Origin: Rothia sp. (in: high G+C Gram-positive bacteria)
Lineage (GTDB): Bacteria; Actinomycetota; Actinomycetes; Actinomycetales; Micrococcaceae
Direction: 5' to 3'
DNA length: 64,000 nucleotides
Assembly: GCF_030540545.1 (NCBI RefSeq)
Contig: NZ_JAUNVZ010000001.1
Span: forward strand, 186,001-250,000
Shown here: positions 15,897 through 24,812 of the stretch, piece by piece
How positions within the stretch are numbered: the first letter of the stretch is position 1
Layout: each line of letters opens with the position of its first letter
Position numbers and translations under genes: made by a program
Notes under the pieces: generated by a model
Seen by the model: the letters and a program-made list of their open reading frames with translations, nothing else
Database searches by the model: none
What the model was told of the DNA's origin: nothing

Positions 15897-17327
15897 CTAA
15901 GAGATAAGACCCTGGGAACGGTACACCGCATCCCAAGAATGCATACGATCAGATAGCGACCATTCAAATCCAGCCTCGTGCGACCAGCGGCTCAACATAG
16001 CAATAGCTGCAGAACGTACAGACTCCCACTCCTCAGAAAGAAGCGCAAGAACCGGGGCAGGTTCTAGTGCCGGAACTGCAGAAGCCTCCCGACCCTCCAG
16101 AACAGCCAGGGCAGCCTCGTGCACCCTAGAAACATGCTCGGCAATAGCGGCGCGCACAGAGTTCAGGCTCTCACGGACATGCTCACCCATGACAGCAGAA
16201 ATCAAGAAAGACGCCAGGGGAGTGGAGAGCATCTCAAGAGGCATAACAGCGCCCTGCATACCGTAAAGCTCCAGCGCACCACCGCCACGCTGCACCGTAA
16301 ACACATCCGGCGCCAGTAGCACCGCAGGAACAGCCGCAGCCATACTAAAGACCATCGGATGATAGCGAGAACTCAGATTCAACAGAGCACCAGAATGCAC
16401 CCGAACCGCCATATCGGTATGAACAATAGGCAGCTGCACCGCAGAAGTCTGCATAAAATGAGCCACGCGAGCATGAACAGCAGCATCCCCCGTGCCCTCA
16501 GCACGCAAACCATCACGAGCCTGATCGGGATTACCCATATGCGGCAGGAAAACAATAGAGCACTCATAGTCGCGGGCGCACTGATCCAAAAGAGCCGCAA
16601 GGGAACGAGCCTGAGTATCATTGAGCTCATTGAGAGTAACGCAGATATACCGCTCGGGAAGAGCGGGAATCTCAATACCGGCAGGATAGGTTAGCTCTAT
16701 GGAACCCGGCTCAAAGAGCAGAGCATCGTCACCCGTATAGAGAGTCGGTAGATTGCGGTTAAGAGCCCACTCAAAAGAGCCGCGCTCACGCGCAGCACTC
16801 AGAGAGGCACTGTGCAGTAAATCCTCCAAAATATGTGCATCGGGAGGAGAAAGAACCGGGCCAAAGGACTGGCCGGTAACCACCAGCGGAATAGCACGAT
16901 GGCGGGCGATCAGAGCGATAATGGCACGCTCAAAAAGCAGCCAGCCATAGCGGGAATTTAGATTGCCGCCACCGGAAATATGCACGCCATCGCAGGAAGA
17001 GACGTCATCAATAAAGCGCTCAATACGAGCCCAATCAATAGAATGCTCAATTGCCCAGACGGGAAGCTCTTTCTTGATATTATGCTCTAGAAAGTGATGA
17101 ATAAAATCGAAGAGTTGTTCTCTTTTTGCTGGTTCATACGGTGCTTCAAGAGTCGGAATGTACTCATAATCCCCACCAATATACCGGGTAGAATGCTGCA
17201 CATCGCGCGTGGTCAGCACCGGGCTGTGACCGTGCTCAGCATAAAAACGAGCCGAAGCAATAGTCATTGCCTCATCGCCCACATGGTATACAGGCTGACC
17301 AATATCGCCAACCACCAAAATACGCAC
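15897..17327 (-). CDS. Polysaccharide pyruvyl transferase family protein
   Basis: 476 aa from GTG 17327, preceded by GAGGGG. MRILVVGDIG..YHVGDEAM is the N-terminal motif of polysaccharide pyruvyl transferases, followed by VHISGGGNLNSRYGWLL, VTGQSFGP and YTGDDALLF. The C-terminal half has SSRYHPMVFSMAAAVPAV, the conserved R-Y-H of the family. Members add ketal pyruvate to cell-wall or capsular sugars. It lies 42 bp downstream of a GT2 glycosyltransferase on the same strand, so both probably act on an envelope polysaccharide. Confidence 0.85.
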   Translation of the reverse strand: MRILVVGDIGQPVYHVGDEAMTIASARFYAEHGHSPVLTTRDVQHSTRYIGGDYEYIPTLEAPYEPAKREQLFDFIHHFLEHNIKKELPVWAIEHSIDWARIERFIDDVSSCDGVHISGGGNLNSRYGWLLFERAIIALIARHRAIPLVVTGQSFGPVLSPPDAHILEDLLHSASLSAARERGSFEWALNRNLPTLYTGDDALLFEPGSIELTYPAGIEIPALPERYICVTLNELNDTQARSLAALLDQCARDYECSIVFLPHMGNPDQARDGLRAEGTGDAAVHARVAHFMQTSAVQLPIVHTDMAVRVHSGALLNLSSRYHPMVFSMAAAVPAVLLAPDVFTVQRGGGALELYGMQGAVMPLEMLSTPLASFLISAVMGEHVRESLNSVRAAIAEHVSRVHEAALAVLEGREASAVPALEPAPVLALLSEEWESVRSAAIAMLSRWSHEAGFEWSLSDRMHSWDAVYRSQGLIS

Positions 17328-17369
17328 GATTACCCCTCTACACTCTAAAGAATTCTGTCAAAACTGCTA

Positions 17370-18428
17370 CTACAAGCGGCGGAAAAGGCGCTGAAGCTTA
17401 CCGCGCCAGGAAAGATTGTGTTCCAAGCGCGCCAGACGCACAGAGTCATGCCCGGTACGTTCCTCCAAAACCTCCAGGCGGGAAGCACCCGAATTAAGCT
17501 GATGCTCAAGAGCATCCAGGCGCTCATTCAAACGATCCAGACGTTCCAAAATATCGCGGGATAGCTGATGGCTGTGGGCAATGCCGCCATCCAACTCATT
17601 AGCGTAATGAGCCTGAGTCAGCAGGGGGGCAAGAGCCGCAAGATGCGGGCGGGTGCCGTCCTTGCCGGCAGGGCTACCCGTAGGAGGCGCAAGTTGCGCA
17701 ATATAGGCGCGCAGAGCCTCATCACGCACACGGGAATCGTAGAAGCGGTGTTCATCGGGTCGGCTAATACTATTAGCGGTTGCACCCGAAGCCTGCGGAC
17801 GAATACACCAATAGGCAAGGGGCTCATTGATTACCAAAATCTCAGCAACCTGCGCCGCACGAATATTGAACTCCCAGTCGCCAACCACCGGCAGAGACTC
17901 ATCGTAATAGCCGATCAGCTCATGCAGGCTGCGGCGATACATGACACCAATGGGCACCGCGCGATTGGTGCGAGTCAAATAGTGCAGACCGAATTGGTGA
18001 ATATCGCCGTGCAGTATTTCAGTGCGCTCCAGCTCAAAACCATCGGGAGTCTCACGCTCAAAACGCTGCACCACGCGCACAGAGGATAGATACGCATCGC
18101 TCGCATCCAGAGCCTGTACGCTCACCTCAAGGAAGCGGGGATCCCACAGGTCATCGTCATCATGAATGCAGATATAGGTGGAATCGGTAGCACGAATACC
18201 CACATTGGAGGCGGCCTCCATACCCAGGCCCTCGGTGTGGATAATCTGCGCGCGGCTCGCCAGGGGACTAAGTGCCAGCACCTGCTCAGCTCGCTCACGG
18301 TCGCCACCGTCATTGACAATACATACCTGGAAATCCTGGAAAGTCTGCTCGGAAATATCCTTTAGAGCGCGCGCTAGAAACTTAGGGCGGTCCTTGGTTC
18401 GGACCACAATAGCAACGGTAGAAGTCAT
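17370..18428 (-). CDS. Family 2 glycosyltransferase with C-terminal coiled coil
   Basis: 352 aa from ATG 18428; a TTG at 18452 would add 8 residues without a ribosome site. STVAIVVRTKDRPKFLARALKDISEQTFQDFQVCIVNDGG is the GT-A nucleotide-sugar fold, and ICIHDDDDLWDPRFLE holds the DxD metal motif. From about residue 270 the sequence is a heptad-rich coiled coil (LERLDRLNERLDALEHQL) ending in basic residues, as in enzymes tethered to membranes or partners. It is the first gene of a pair with the pyruvyl transferase. Confidence 0.88.
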   Translation of the reverse strand: MTSTVAIVVRTKDRPKFLARALKDISEQTFQDFQVCIVNDGGDRERAEQVLALSPLASRAQIIHTEGLGMEAASNVGIRATDSTYICIHDDDDLWDPRFLEVSVQALDASDAYLSSVRVVQRFERETPDGFELERTEILHGDIHQFGLHYLTRTNRAVPIGVMYRRSLHELIGYYDESLPVVGDWEFNIRAAQVAEILVINEPLAYWCIRPQASGATANSISRPDEHRFYDSRVRDEALRAYIAQLAPPTGSPAGKDGTRPHLAALAPLLTQAHYANELDGGIAHSHQLSRDILERLDRLNERLDALEHQLNSGASRLEVLEERTGHDSVRLARLEHNLSWRGKLQRLFRRL

Positions 18429-18600
18429 GGGTCTTTCGGTGGTTGGAGCCAATGGGTGGTGTGTATGTGGGTGGCACCTTGAAAAGGTACATAGTTAACT
18501 GTGTCTGATAAGGGTAAGGAAAGCTAATTTTACAGGTAGATTTTGCTCACAGACGCGGTGAACGAGGCGCTGAGGAAAGGCTTATAGATGCCGGGTATGG

Positions 18601-18631
18601 AAAAAGAGCCACCCGCCGTAGCGGGTGACTC
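18601..18631 (-). terminator. Intrinsic terminator of the cloverleaf RNA
   Basis: On the minus strand GAGTCACCCGC-TACG-GCGGGTGGCTC followed by TTTTT (18605-18601). An 11-bp stem with one G-U pair, a classic rho-independent terminator. Confidence 0.85.
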
Positions 18632-18736
18632 TCTCAAGTTTAGGGATGCCGGGTTGGGAGCGCCTCTCGGCGGAAGGCCGCTCGAAGCGGCTAATGATTT
18701 GGAGCCCGGGGCTACCTATTAGCAACCCGACATCTT
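18601..18736 (-). ncRNA. Candidate cloverleaf-shaped small RNA
   Basis: Minus-strand transcript of about 136 nt with its own promoter and terminator. Closing stem P1 pairs 18723-18732 with 18647-18656 (10 bp, one G-U). Inside are three hairpins: P2 18692-18721, P3 GCCGC-TTCGA-GCGGC (18677-18691), and P4 CGCC-GAGA-GGCG (18661-18672). This is a tRNA-like four-way layout, but there is no T-arm consensus, 7-base anticodon loop or CCA. It does not match tmRNA, 4.5S, 6S or RNase P consensus features known to me. It could also be a leader of the GT2 gene. Confidence 0.6.
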
Positions 18737-18742
18737 GTAATA

Positions 18743-18772
18743 ATTATCCACCCGCACCGGGTGCTCTGTCAA
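18743..18772 (-). promoter_or_regulatory. Strong promoter of the cloverleaf RNA
   Basis: On the minus strand TTGACA (18767-18772), an 18-base spacer, then GATAAT (18743-18748). The predicted start is near 18736. It is among the closest matches to a vegetative promoter in the window. Confidence 0.7.
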
Positions 18773-18909
18773 CCGAAAATGGGGCAAAATTGGAAAAATC
18801 TTCACAAAATATGTGGTGGAGCACTCGCAAATAGGGGTGTTATGGTAGCACTTGATGTTCAAAATACGTGTTATATGACGAATAGTTACAAGGCAGTCTG
18901 CAAAGACAC

Positions 18910-19632
18910 TCACATGCCGGCTGATAAACCCACATGACCCGCACGCCACTGAGTCGCCACCGTCTGCAGCTGCCCAGCATACGCATCCAAAGAAGCAGCC
19001 CGCTCACTCAGTGCCACATGACGCTGCACATGCTCACGGCGCACCTCGTGACTAGCTCCACTTGCCGGATCAACACCCCGCTCATAAAGATCACGAAGAC
19101 CCGCAGCGCACACCTTCGCAAAGGCCGCGCAACGCTCCAAAGCCACATCAAAATCCCCGACAAAAAGACCGGCAAGAATCTCATCCACGGTCGCAACAAC
19201 CTCACTCGGGGTCGGCGGATCGGGCACACCAGCCACCACCACATCGCTCACATCCCGATCAATACCGCGTTCGTAGGCGCGCGCAAAAGAATCGGGGTTG
19301 CGCTGCACCGCATCCCGCAGGGCATACATACGCCACAGGGCACCCGGCAGAGAAATCGCGGGCGCAGCAGACCACATCATCGCAAGAGTCTCAATACCCC
19401 ACTCATCGGTAAAGGTCACCAGGCGCTCCAAGAGTTCCGCCTGATCCGAAGAGTCTTCCGCAGAGTCCAAAGAACCCACCAGAGAACGGCCGCGAGTCAC
19501 CAGCGCCAGGGCGCTCGCCTCGGCTGCCTCCTCGCGCAGGGCGGGATCCTCGCCGCCCTGGTAGTACTCAAACTTTTCGGTGGATAAACGAACGGGACGA
19601 TGGAAAAAACGGGAAGAAGAATGCGTAGTCAT
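18910..19632 (-). CDS. Conserved actinobacterial hypothetical protein
   Basis: 240 aa from ATG 19632. It begins FFHRPVRLSTEKFEYYQGGEDPALREEAAEASALALV and is mostly alpha-helical, with ALWRMYALRDAV and VALERCAAFAKVCAAGLRDLYERG. I recall similar proteins of unknown function in Arthrobacter and Micrococcus, sometimes mislabelled as RNA polymerase subunit. It has no signal peptide or membrane helix, so it is probably cytoplasmic. Confidence 0.7.
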   Translation of the reverse strand: MTTHSSSRFFHRPVRLSTEKFEYYQGGEDPALREEAAEASALALVTRGRSLVGSLDSAEDSSDQAELLERLVTFTDEWGIETLAMMWSAAPAISLPGALWRMYALRDAVQRNPDSFARAYERGIDRDVSDVVVAGVPDPPTPSEVVATVDEILAGLFVGDFDVALERCAAFAKVCAAGLRDLYERGVDPASGASHEVRREHVQRHVALSERAASLDAYAGQLQTVATQWRAGHVGLSAGM

Positions 19633-19766
19633 GAGATTACAAGTCTACCCCCGGTCGGGGGTGCGCAGGGAAGAGTTAGCCAGGGTCGAAATTTAGGGGT
19701 GCGGGGTTCCAAAAGGCACATGGCAGTGCTTGAATCCGGGAAAAATCGTGTATAGTAGGTGATAGA

Positions 19767-19839
19767 GCGCCTTTAGCTCAGTCGGTAGAGCTACGGACTT
19801 TTAATCCGCAGGTCGTGGGTTCGAGCCCCACAGGGCGCA
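19767..19839 (+). tRNA. tRNA-Lys (anticodon TTT)
   Basis: 73 nt. Acceptor GCGCCTT pairs with AGGGCGC, D-arm AGCTCAGTCGGTAGAGCT, anticodon loop CTTTTAA, T-arm GTGGGTTCGAGCCCCAC, discriminator A, no encoded CCA. A TATAGT box lies at 19751-19756. Confidence 0.97.
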
Positions 19840-19845
19840 CTTTTC

Positions 19846-19876
19846 ACCCGTCATGTATACACATGGCGGGTTTTTC
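19846..19876 (+). terminator. Terminator of tRNA-Lys
   Basis: ACCCGTCATGT (19846-19856) pairs with ACATGGCGGGT (19861-19871), followed by TTTTTCT. Confidence 0.85.
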
Positions 19877-20030
19877 TATGCCCGGGATGCCACACCCGCT
19901 ATTGGTGCTCAAGCTGAAAATAGGCTGGAAACACGCCCGGCAGGTTCATAAACCCTTGAATTTTCGTGGGATATGGGCAATATCGTGTATGCTCAAAATA
20001 CCGATATACAACCCAACCAAAGGAGAACAT

Positions 20031-20732
20031 ATGGCTGCACAGCCCTATGCACCCAACCCTCAGGCACCCGTGCCTGTAGATAAAACCATTCCGGCACCGC
20101 TCACCGTTAAGATTGCGGCGGGTCTTGTCTTTGCGATTGCCGGACTCTCACTTATTTCTCTTGTGCTGACTATTATCTTTACGATTCAGACAAATGATGT
20201 GCTCGAGAAGATGCGCTATGTCAGAGACGCTAGCGACGATGGGTCACTTATCCGCTCGGTACTCTACGATCTATTGCGTACGACTATTAGTATCTCCATT
20301 GGTCGTGCTCTTTTAAAGGGATCCAAAGGAGCGAGGAATGTCTGTTTTGTTCTGGGTATCCTGGGTCCGCTCGTTAATCTCGGTTTTCTATACATGCAAG
20401 GCATGGAACTCGACTACGCGCACAAAGCAGCGTACGGTACTCGCAATGCATATGTGAGGGACCTTCTCGATATCTACGAGAACGCCTACCTCTCGTCTGC
20501 CATTATGGTTGCTATAGTCGTCCTTCTGAGCATTACCATTATTGTCTTGCTAGCGCTTCCCGCAAGCTCTCGATTCTTTGCAGCAATCATTGCTTTCAAG
20601 AAAGCGTCAAAGGAAGCTGACGAGGCTAAGGCAATGGATGCAGCACAGAGCCCGAACGTCCAGTTGCAGGCTGAGACTCCGACTGAGACGCAGAATCCTC
20701 CGCAGGGAGAGCAAAAGCCTCCGCACGCCTAA
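20031..20732 (+). CDS. Multi-pass membrane protein, tandem paralog 1
   Basis: 233 aa from ATG 20031, with AAGGAG upstream; the longer open frame back to 19815 runs through the tRNA. It begins MAAQPYAPNPQAPVPV and has about four membrane helices. The C-terminal tail is hydrophilic and Gln/Pro-rich (LQAETPTETQNPPQGEQ). The next gene has the same start, ribosome site and upstream ATCGTGTATGCTCAAA box, so the two arose by duplication. No function recognised. Confidence 0.75.
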   Translation: MAAQPYAPNPQAPVPVDKTIPAPLTVKIAAGLVFAIAGLSLISLVLTIIFTIQTNDVLEKMRYVRDASDDGSLIRSVLYDLLRTTISISIGRALLKGSKGARNVCFVLGILGPLVNLGFLYMQGMELDYAHKAAYGTRNAYVRDLLDIYENAYLSSAIMVAIVVLLSITIIVLLALPASSRFFAAIIAFKKASKEADEAKAMDAAQSPNVQLQAETPTETQNPPQGEQKPPHA

Positions 20733-20756
20733 ATAGATCATATGCTCATAAGGAAG

Positions 20757-20791
20757 ACCCCGTTATGCCGCTACAGTCGTAACGGGGTTTT
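20757..20791 (+). terminator. Terminator between the tandem paralogs
   Basis: ACCCCGTTA (20757-20765) pairs with TAACGGGGT (20780-20788), followed by TTTT. The second paralog therefore probably has its own promoter. Confidence 0.8.
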
Positions 20792-20870
20792 CCTGGTATT
20801 CACCCTATATCAAAAGATATATCGTGTATGCTCAAAGAGACCGATAAATTCATTCAACCAAGGAGAACAT

Positions 20871-21512
20871 ATGGCTGCACAGCCCTATGCACCCTATCCT
20901 CAGGCACCTGTACCCGCAGTTCCCGCCGCACCCGCACCGACCACCGTTAAGATTGCAGCCGGAGCAATTTTTGGCATTGCCCTTATCGCTCTGATTGATT
21001 TCGTGCTAGATCTTATTCTGACAGCGCAGATTACTAATGTGGCTAAAGAAGTAGGAGTCACGGAAGGTCTGACATACGGTACAACCCTGGTTGGCGGTGT
21101 TATCGGCATGATTTTCCGTGTATCTCTGAGCGTTGTCCTCGGTATTTTTATTCTGAAGCGCCATAATTGGGCTCGTATTGTCTGCTTTATTATGGGTGGT
21201 ATTGGCACCCTGGTAAGCCTGCTGGTTATAGCTGGAGTATGTGTTGCATCAGCTCGGCTGCACGAGGGATCGAGTGTGGATTATGGGAGTTATAGCTCCA
21301 CAGCAGAAAAGATTTTCGCGCTGGTAGATCTTGCTACGCTGCTGGGTATTATCGTGAACAGCCTGGTCATTGTTCTGAGCATTACCATTGTTGTTCTTCT
21401 GGTTCTGCCCGCAAGCAATCAATTCTTTGCCCCCAAGGAGCCGGCTATTATGTACCCCGTACAGCCTGTGGTACCCGGTGCACCTGCAGCATATAACCCG
21501 CAGGTAGCCTAG
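20871..21512 (+). CDS. Multi-pass membrane protein, tandem paralog 2, cut short by TAG
   Basis: 213 aa from ATG 20871 (ACCAAGGAGAACAT before it). About four membrane helices as in paralog 1, with a conserved segment (LVIVLSITIVVLLVLPASNQFFA compared with VVLLSITIIVLLALPASSRFFA; each shown in part). The frame stops at TAG 21510-21512 but stays open afterwards for 22 more sense codons, coding QQAPNVQQPYDPYQNPQNPY and two more residues before TAA at 21579-21581. That tail matches the Gln/Pro-rich style of the family, so the TAG looks like a recent CAG-to-TAG change or a readthrough site. Confidence 0.75.
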   Translation: MAAQPYAPYPQAPVPAVPAAPAPTTVKIAAGAIFGIALIALIDFVLDLILTAQITNVAKEVGVTEGLTYGTTLVGGVIGMIFRVSLSVVLGIFILKRHNWARIVCFIMGGIGTLVSLLVIAGVCVASARLHEGSSVDYGSYSSTAEKIFALVDLATLLGIIVNSLVIVLSITIVVLLVLPASNQFFAPKEPAIMYPVQPVVPGAPAAYNPQVA

Positions 21513-21591
21513 CAGCAGGCACCGAATGTGCAGCAGCCCTATGACCCGTACCAGAATCCTCAGAACCCCTACCAGGGCTAAAACCTAAAAG

Positions 21592-21634
21592 AGAATGACC
21601 CCGATACAGATTCACTCTGTATCGGGGTCATTCT
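21592..21634. terminator. Bidirectional terminator, perfect 19-bp stem
   Basis: Arms 21592-21610 and 21616-21634, loop TTCAC; core GACCCCGATACAGA. It separates convergent genes. Confidence 0.9.
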
Positions 21635-21651
21635 ATCTATGGGGTTGATGA

Positions 21652-22311
21652 TTACTCAGCAGATTCCTGCTTAGCTTCACGGCGAGCACGCAGGTACTCA
21701 AGACCCACAGGAATCACCGAAACCAGCACAATAATAATGGCAATCAGCTCAATATTATTCTTAATAAAAGGCACGCCGCCGAGCATCACGCCCGCAAAAC
21801 CAATGGACAGAATCCACACGCACGCGCCCACCACATTCCACAGGTGGAACGAAGAACGCTTATAGGAAGAAATGCCCGCAGCCAGCGACACAAAAGTACG
21901 CACAATCGGAATGAAACGACCCAGAACCAGAGCCAAACCGCCGCGCTTAGCAAAGAACTCCTCGGCAGCGTGCAGGTTCTTCGTGCTCAAGAAACGCGCA
22001 TCATCCTTAAAAAGCTTACGGCCGTAACGAGCGCCCAACTGGTAGCCCACCTCGGCACCGGCAATAGCGGCAATAATGAGCACCGGCAAGAAAATCCACA
22101 GCGGAATACCCATCTGAGTGTGCAACATACCAATCGCAAAAATCAGCGAGTCACCCGGCAACACCGGGAAGAGCACACCGGACTCAATAAACACAATCAC
22201 CGACGCCAGAGCAACAACCCAGCCACCGGCATTCAGCAAAATCTGCTCCAAATCCAGGCCCAGCAGAGCCACCGGAATATGAAGCGCAAAATTCGTCATA
22301 AGAAACGACAT
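21652..22311 (-). CDS. DedA-family membrane protein
   Basis: 219 aa from ATG 22311, which fits CAGGA about 6 bases upstream; ATG 22317 is also in frame. The SNARE-associated/DedA domain is clear: VFIESGVLFPVLPGDSLIFAIGML, then GAEVGYQLGARYGRKLF, and the signature FFAKRGGLALVLGRFIPIVRTFVSLAAGIS with its conserved R-F-x-P-x-x-R-T. DedA proteins are multi-pass and take part in lipid scrambling (undecaprenyl phosphate recycling) and membrane homeostasis. Confidence 0.93.
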   Translation of the reverse strand: MSFLMTNFALHIPVALLGLDLEQILLNAGGWVVALASVIVFIESGVLFPVLPGDSLIFAIGMLHTQMGIPLWIFLPVLIIAAIAGAEVGYQLGARYGRKLFKDDARFLSTKNLHAAEEFFAKRGGLALVLGRFIPIVRTFVSLAAGISSYKRSSFHLWNVVGACVWILSIGFAGVMLGGVPFIKNNIELIAIIIVLVSVIPVGLEYLRARREAKQESAE

Positions 22312-22566
22312 AACCATCCTGATCTAACGCCGCGCACGGCAAAAAGTATAACGTCTTGACCTACAGAATACAGATACACGCTAAGTGCCCGCTAGAACCA
22401 GGCTATGCTCACGCTGTGCACACTACCACCATTCTACGGGCAAAGGCGCACAAAGGCTTGAACAAAACAGGCGATGTACCCACAATCACCCCGCCCTGAC
22501 CGCCCAGCCCCTATCAGCGCCCCGAGACTGGCACAATAGTAAGACGAAGAAGCAAAGGAGAAATCC

Positions 22567-24762
22567 ATGACCCAGCCACAGCACGCGCCCATCGACTATA
22601 GCAACGAAGCACTCTACCAGCGCGCCCGCACCCTCCTGACCCAACTCACCGGCAACCCCACCGCGAACTTCCACCCCGGCCAATACGAAGCCATCCGCGC
22701 CCTGGTCCACGAACACCGCCGAGCCCTGGTCATCCAGCGTACCGGCTGGGGAAAATCAGCCGTCTACTTCATCTCCGCCATGCTGCTACGCGCCGAAGGA
22801 AGAGGCCCGGCACTCATTATCTCCCCGCTACTGGCGCTCATGCGCGACCAGGTAGCCGCCGCCGAACGCATGGGCGTGCGCGCCGCCATGATCAATTCCA
22901 CCAATGTCACCGAATGGGACGAAATCCGCGCTCGCCTGCAAGCAGGACAGATGGATGTGCTGCTCATCAGCCCCGAGCGTCTCACCAATGCAGGATTCCG
23001 CGAACACTGGCTGCCCATTCTCTCCCGCGATTTGGGCATGCTCGTTATTGACGAGGCGCACTGTATCTCCGATTGGGGGCACGATTTCCGCCCCGACTAC
23101 CGCCGCATTAGCGAACTACTCAACCGGCTGCCGGCGAGCGTGCCGGTACTTGCCACCACTGCAACCGCCAATAGCCGCGTCAGTAAAGACATTATGGATC
23201 AGCTTGCCGGTACCAACCCCGGCAGCGTGGTGCAGATTCGCGGCCCTCTTACCCGAGACTCCCTGCGCCTGGGTGTGCTCACCCTGCCCGAAAGTAGCAC
23301 CAGCCGCCTGGCGTGGCTGGTTCGCTACCTGAATACTCTGCCGGGATCGGGCATTATCTACACCCTGACGGTCTCCGCTGCTGAAGATATTGCCAGCGCC
23401 CTACGCGCCGCCGGGTACGATGTGCTCTCCTACACCGGCGCCACCGACCCGGAAGAGCGCATTATTGCCGAAGAAGCCCTCAAGGCCAATAGGGTTAAAG
23501 CCCTGGTCGCCACCAGTGCCCTGGGCATGGGCTTCGACAAACCCGATCTGGGTTTTGTGGTGCACCTGGGCGCGCCCTCCTCCGCGATTAGCTACTACCA
23601 GCAGGTTGGACGAGCCGGCCGCGGCGCCATCCAGGCGGATGTGCTGCTACTGCCCGGTGAAGAAGACCGCTCCATTTGGGAGTACTTTGCCACCGCCTCC
23701 ATGCCCGATGAAGAAAAGAGCATGCAGATTCTACAGACGCTTAATGCAGAACGCGCCGGGTTGAGTGTCCCGGCGTTAGAGGCACGCGTGCAGATTCGCC
23801 GCACCCAGCTGAACCTGCTGCTCAAGACCCTGGATGTTGAAGGCGCCGTATATAAAGACGGCTCCGTATGGAAGAGCACCGGTGCCGCCTGGAGTTACGA
23901 TGCCCAGCGCTACGCCGCGGTTCTACAGGCACGCAAAGACGAACAGGACGCTATGCTCGCCTATGAGCGGGAGCAGAACCTGTGCCGTATGGTCTATTTG
24001 GCGCATCAGCTGGACGATATGAGCGCTGCACCCTGCGGACGCTGCGATGTATGCGCCGGCCCCTGGTACCCGCGCGAGCTGAGCGCCGAAAATATTGAGC
24101 AGGCGCGCGGTCGGCTGCACTCCACCGGTGTGGATATTGAGCCACGAGCCCAGTGGGTAAGCCAGCTGGCTAAGGTATCCGTACCCATGGACCTTTCTAC
24201 TTTCGGCTCGGTGGCGCCCAAGGGTAAGATTGCCGAGAATGAGCGAGCTGAACGAGGTTATGCTCTGGCTCGTCTGAGCGATCTTTCCTGGGGTTCTCAG
24301 TTACGCGATATTTTCGCCGAAGACGCTGAGGGTAACCCGGTGGATTCTGCCGTTACGCGCTCGCTGGGGGAGGGCTGTATTGAGGTGCTTAAAAACTGGC
24401 AGTGGGGCCCCGCCGGTCGACCCGCGGCGGTGTTGGCTCTTGCCTCCCCGGTGCGCCCGCAGCTGGTGGAGAGCCTGGCGCGAGGTATTGCCCATATTGG
24501 TCATTTGGAATATTTGGGCACAAGTACCTTGCAGGCGAATCCGCGTTTCTTTGGTGGTAATGGTGTTTTCCGTTGCGCCGATGCTCTGGCGTGCTGTGCT
24601 TTGCCCGATAGTGTGGTGCAGTCCCTGGCAGCTAATCCGCGCCCGGTGCTGCTGGTGTCCGAGATGGTGGATTCCCGCTGGTCCTTTACGGTGATTGCGC
24701 GTTTGCTGCGCCGTGCTGGGGCTAATGCGGTATATCCCCTTGCCCTGGCTCAGAATGGCTAA
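22567..24762 (+). CDS. RecQ-family ATP-dependent DNA helicase
   Basis: 731 aa with AAAGGAGAAATCC just before ATG 22567. Motif 0 is FHPGQYEAIRALV, motif I QRTGWGKSAVYF (an unusual T-G-W-G-K-S Walker A), II VIDEAHCISDWGHDFRPDYRRI, III TTATAN, V VATSALGMGFDKPDLGFVVHLG, VI SYYQQVGRAGRG. A four-Cys zinc region (CRMVYLAHQLDDMSAAPCGRCDVC) follows. The C-terminal 200 residues lack a clear HRDC domain, as in the short RecQ-like helicases of actinobacteria. Confidence 0.92.
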   Translation: MTQPQHAPIDYSNEALYQRARTLLTQLTGNPTANFHPGQYEAIRALVHEHRRALVIQRTGWGKSAVYFISAMLLRAEGRGPALIISPLLALMRDQVAAAERMGVRAAMINSTNVTEWDEIRARLQAGQMDVLLISPERLTNAGFREHWLPILSRDLGMLVIDEAHCISDWGHDFRPDYRRISELLNRLPASVPVLATTATANSRVSKDIMDQLAGTNPGSVVQIRGPLTRDSLRLGVLTLPESSTSRLAWLVRYLNTLPGSGIIYTLTVSAAEDIASALRAAGYDVLSYTGATDPEERIIAEEALKANRVKALVATSALGMGFDKPDLGFVVHLGAPSSAISYYQQVGRAGRGAIQADVLLLPGEEDRSIWEYFATASMPDEEKSMQILQTLNAERAGLSVPALEARVQIRRTQLNLLLKTLDVEGAVYKDGSVWKSTGAAWSYDAQRYAAVLQARKDEQDAMLAYEREQNLCRMVYLAHQLDDMSAAPCGRCDVCAGPWYPRELSAENIEQARGRLHSTGVDIEPRAQWVSQLAKVSVPMDLSTFGSVAPKGKIAENERAERGYALARLSDLSWGSQLRDIFAEDAEGNPVDSAVTRSLGEGCIEVLKNWQWGPAGRPAAVLALASPVRPQLVESLARGIAHIGHLEYLGTSTLQANPRFFGGNGVFRCADALACCALPDSVVQSLAANPRPVLLVSEMVDSRWSFTVIARLLRRAGANAVYPLALAQNG

Positions 24763-24812
24763 ATATTGGGAATATTTAGCTAATTGACCTGTATTTATAG
24801 ATTTTAAGTTAT

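Larger units (their letters stand above)
18429..18909. other. 481-bp region holding a small RNA locus
   Basis: From left to right on the plus strand: about 170 bp upstream of the GT2 gene, a minus-strand terminator (18601-18631), a folded RNA (18647-18732), its minus-strand promoter (18743-18772), then about 135 bp downstream of the 18910 gene. No protein-coding frame of note. Confidence 0.6.
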
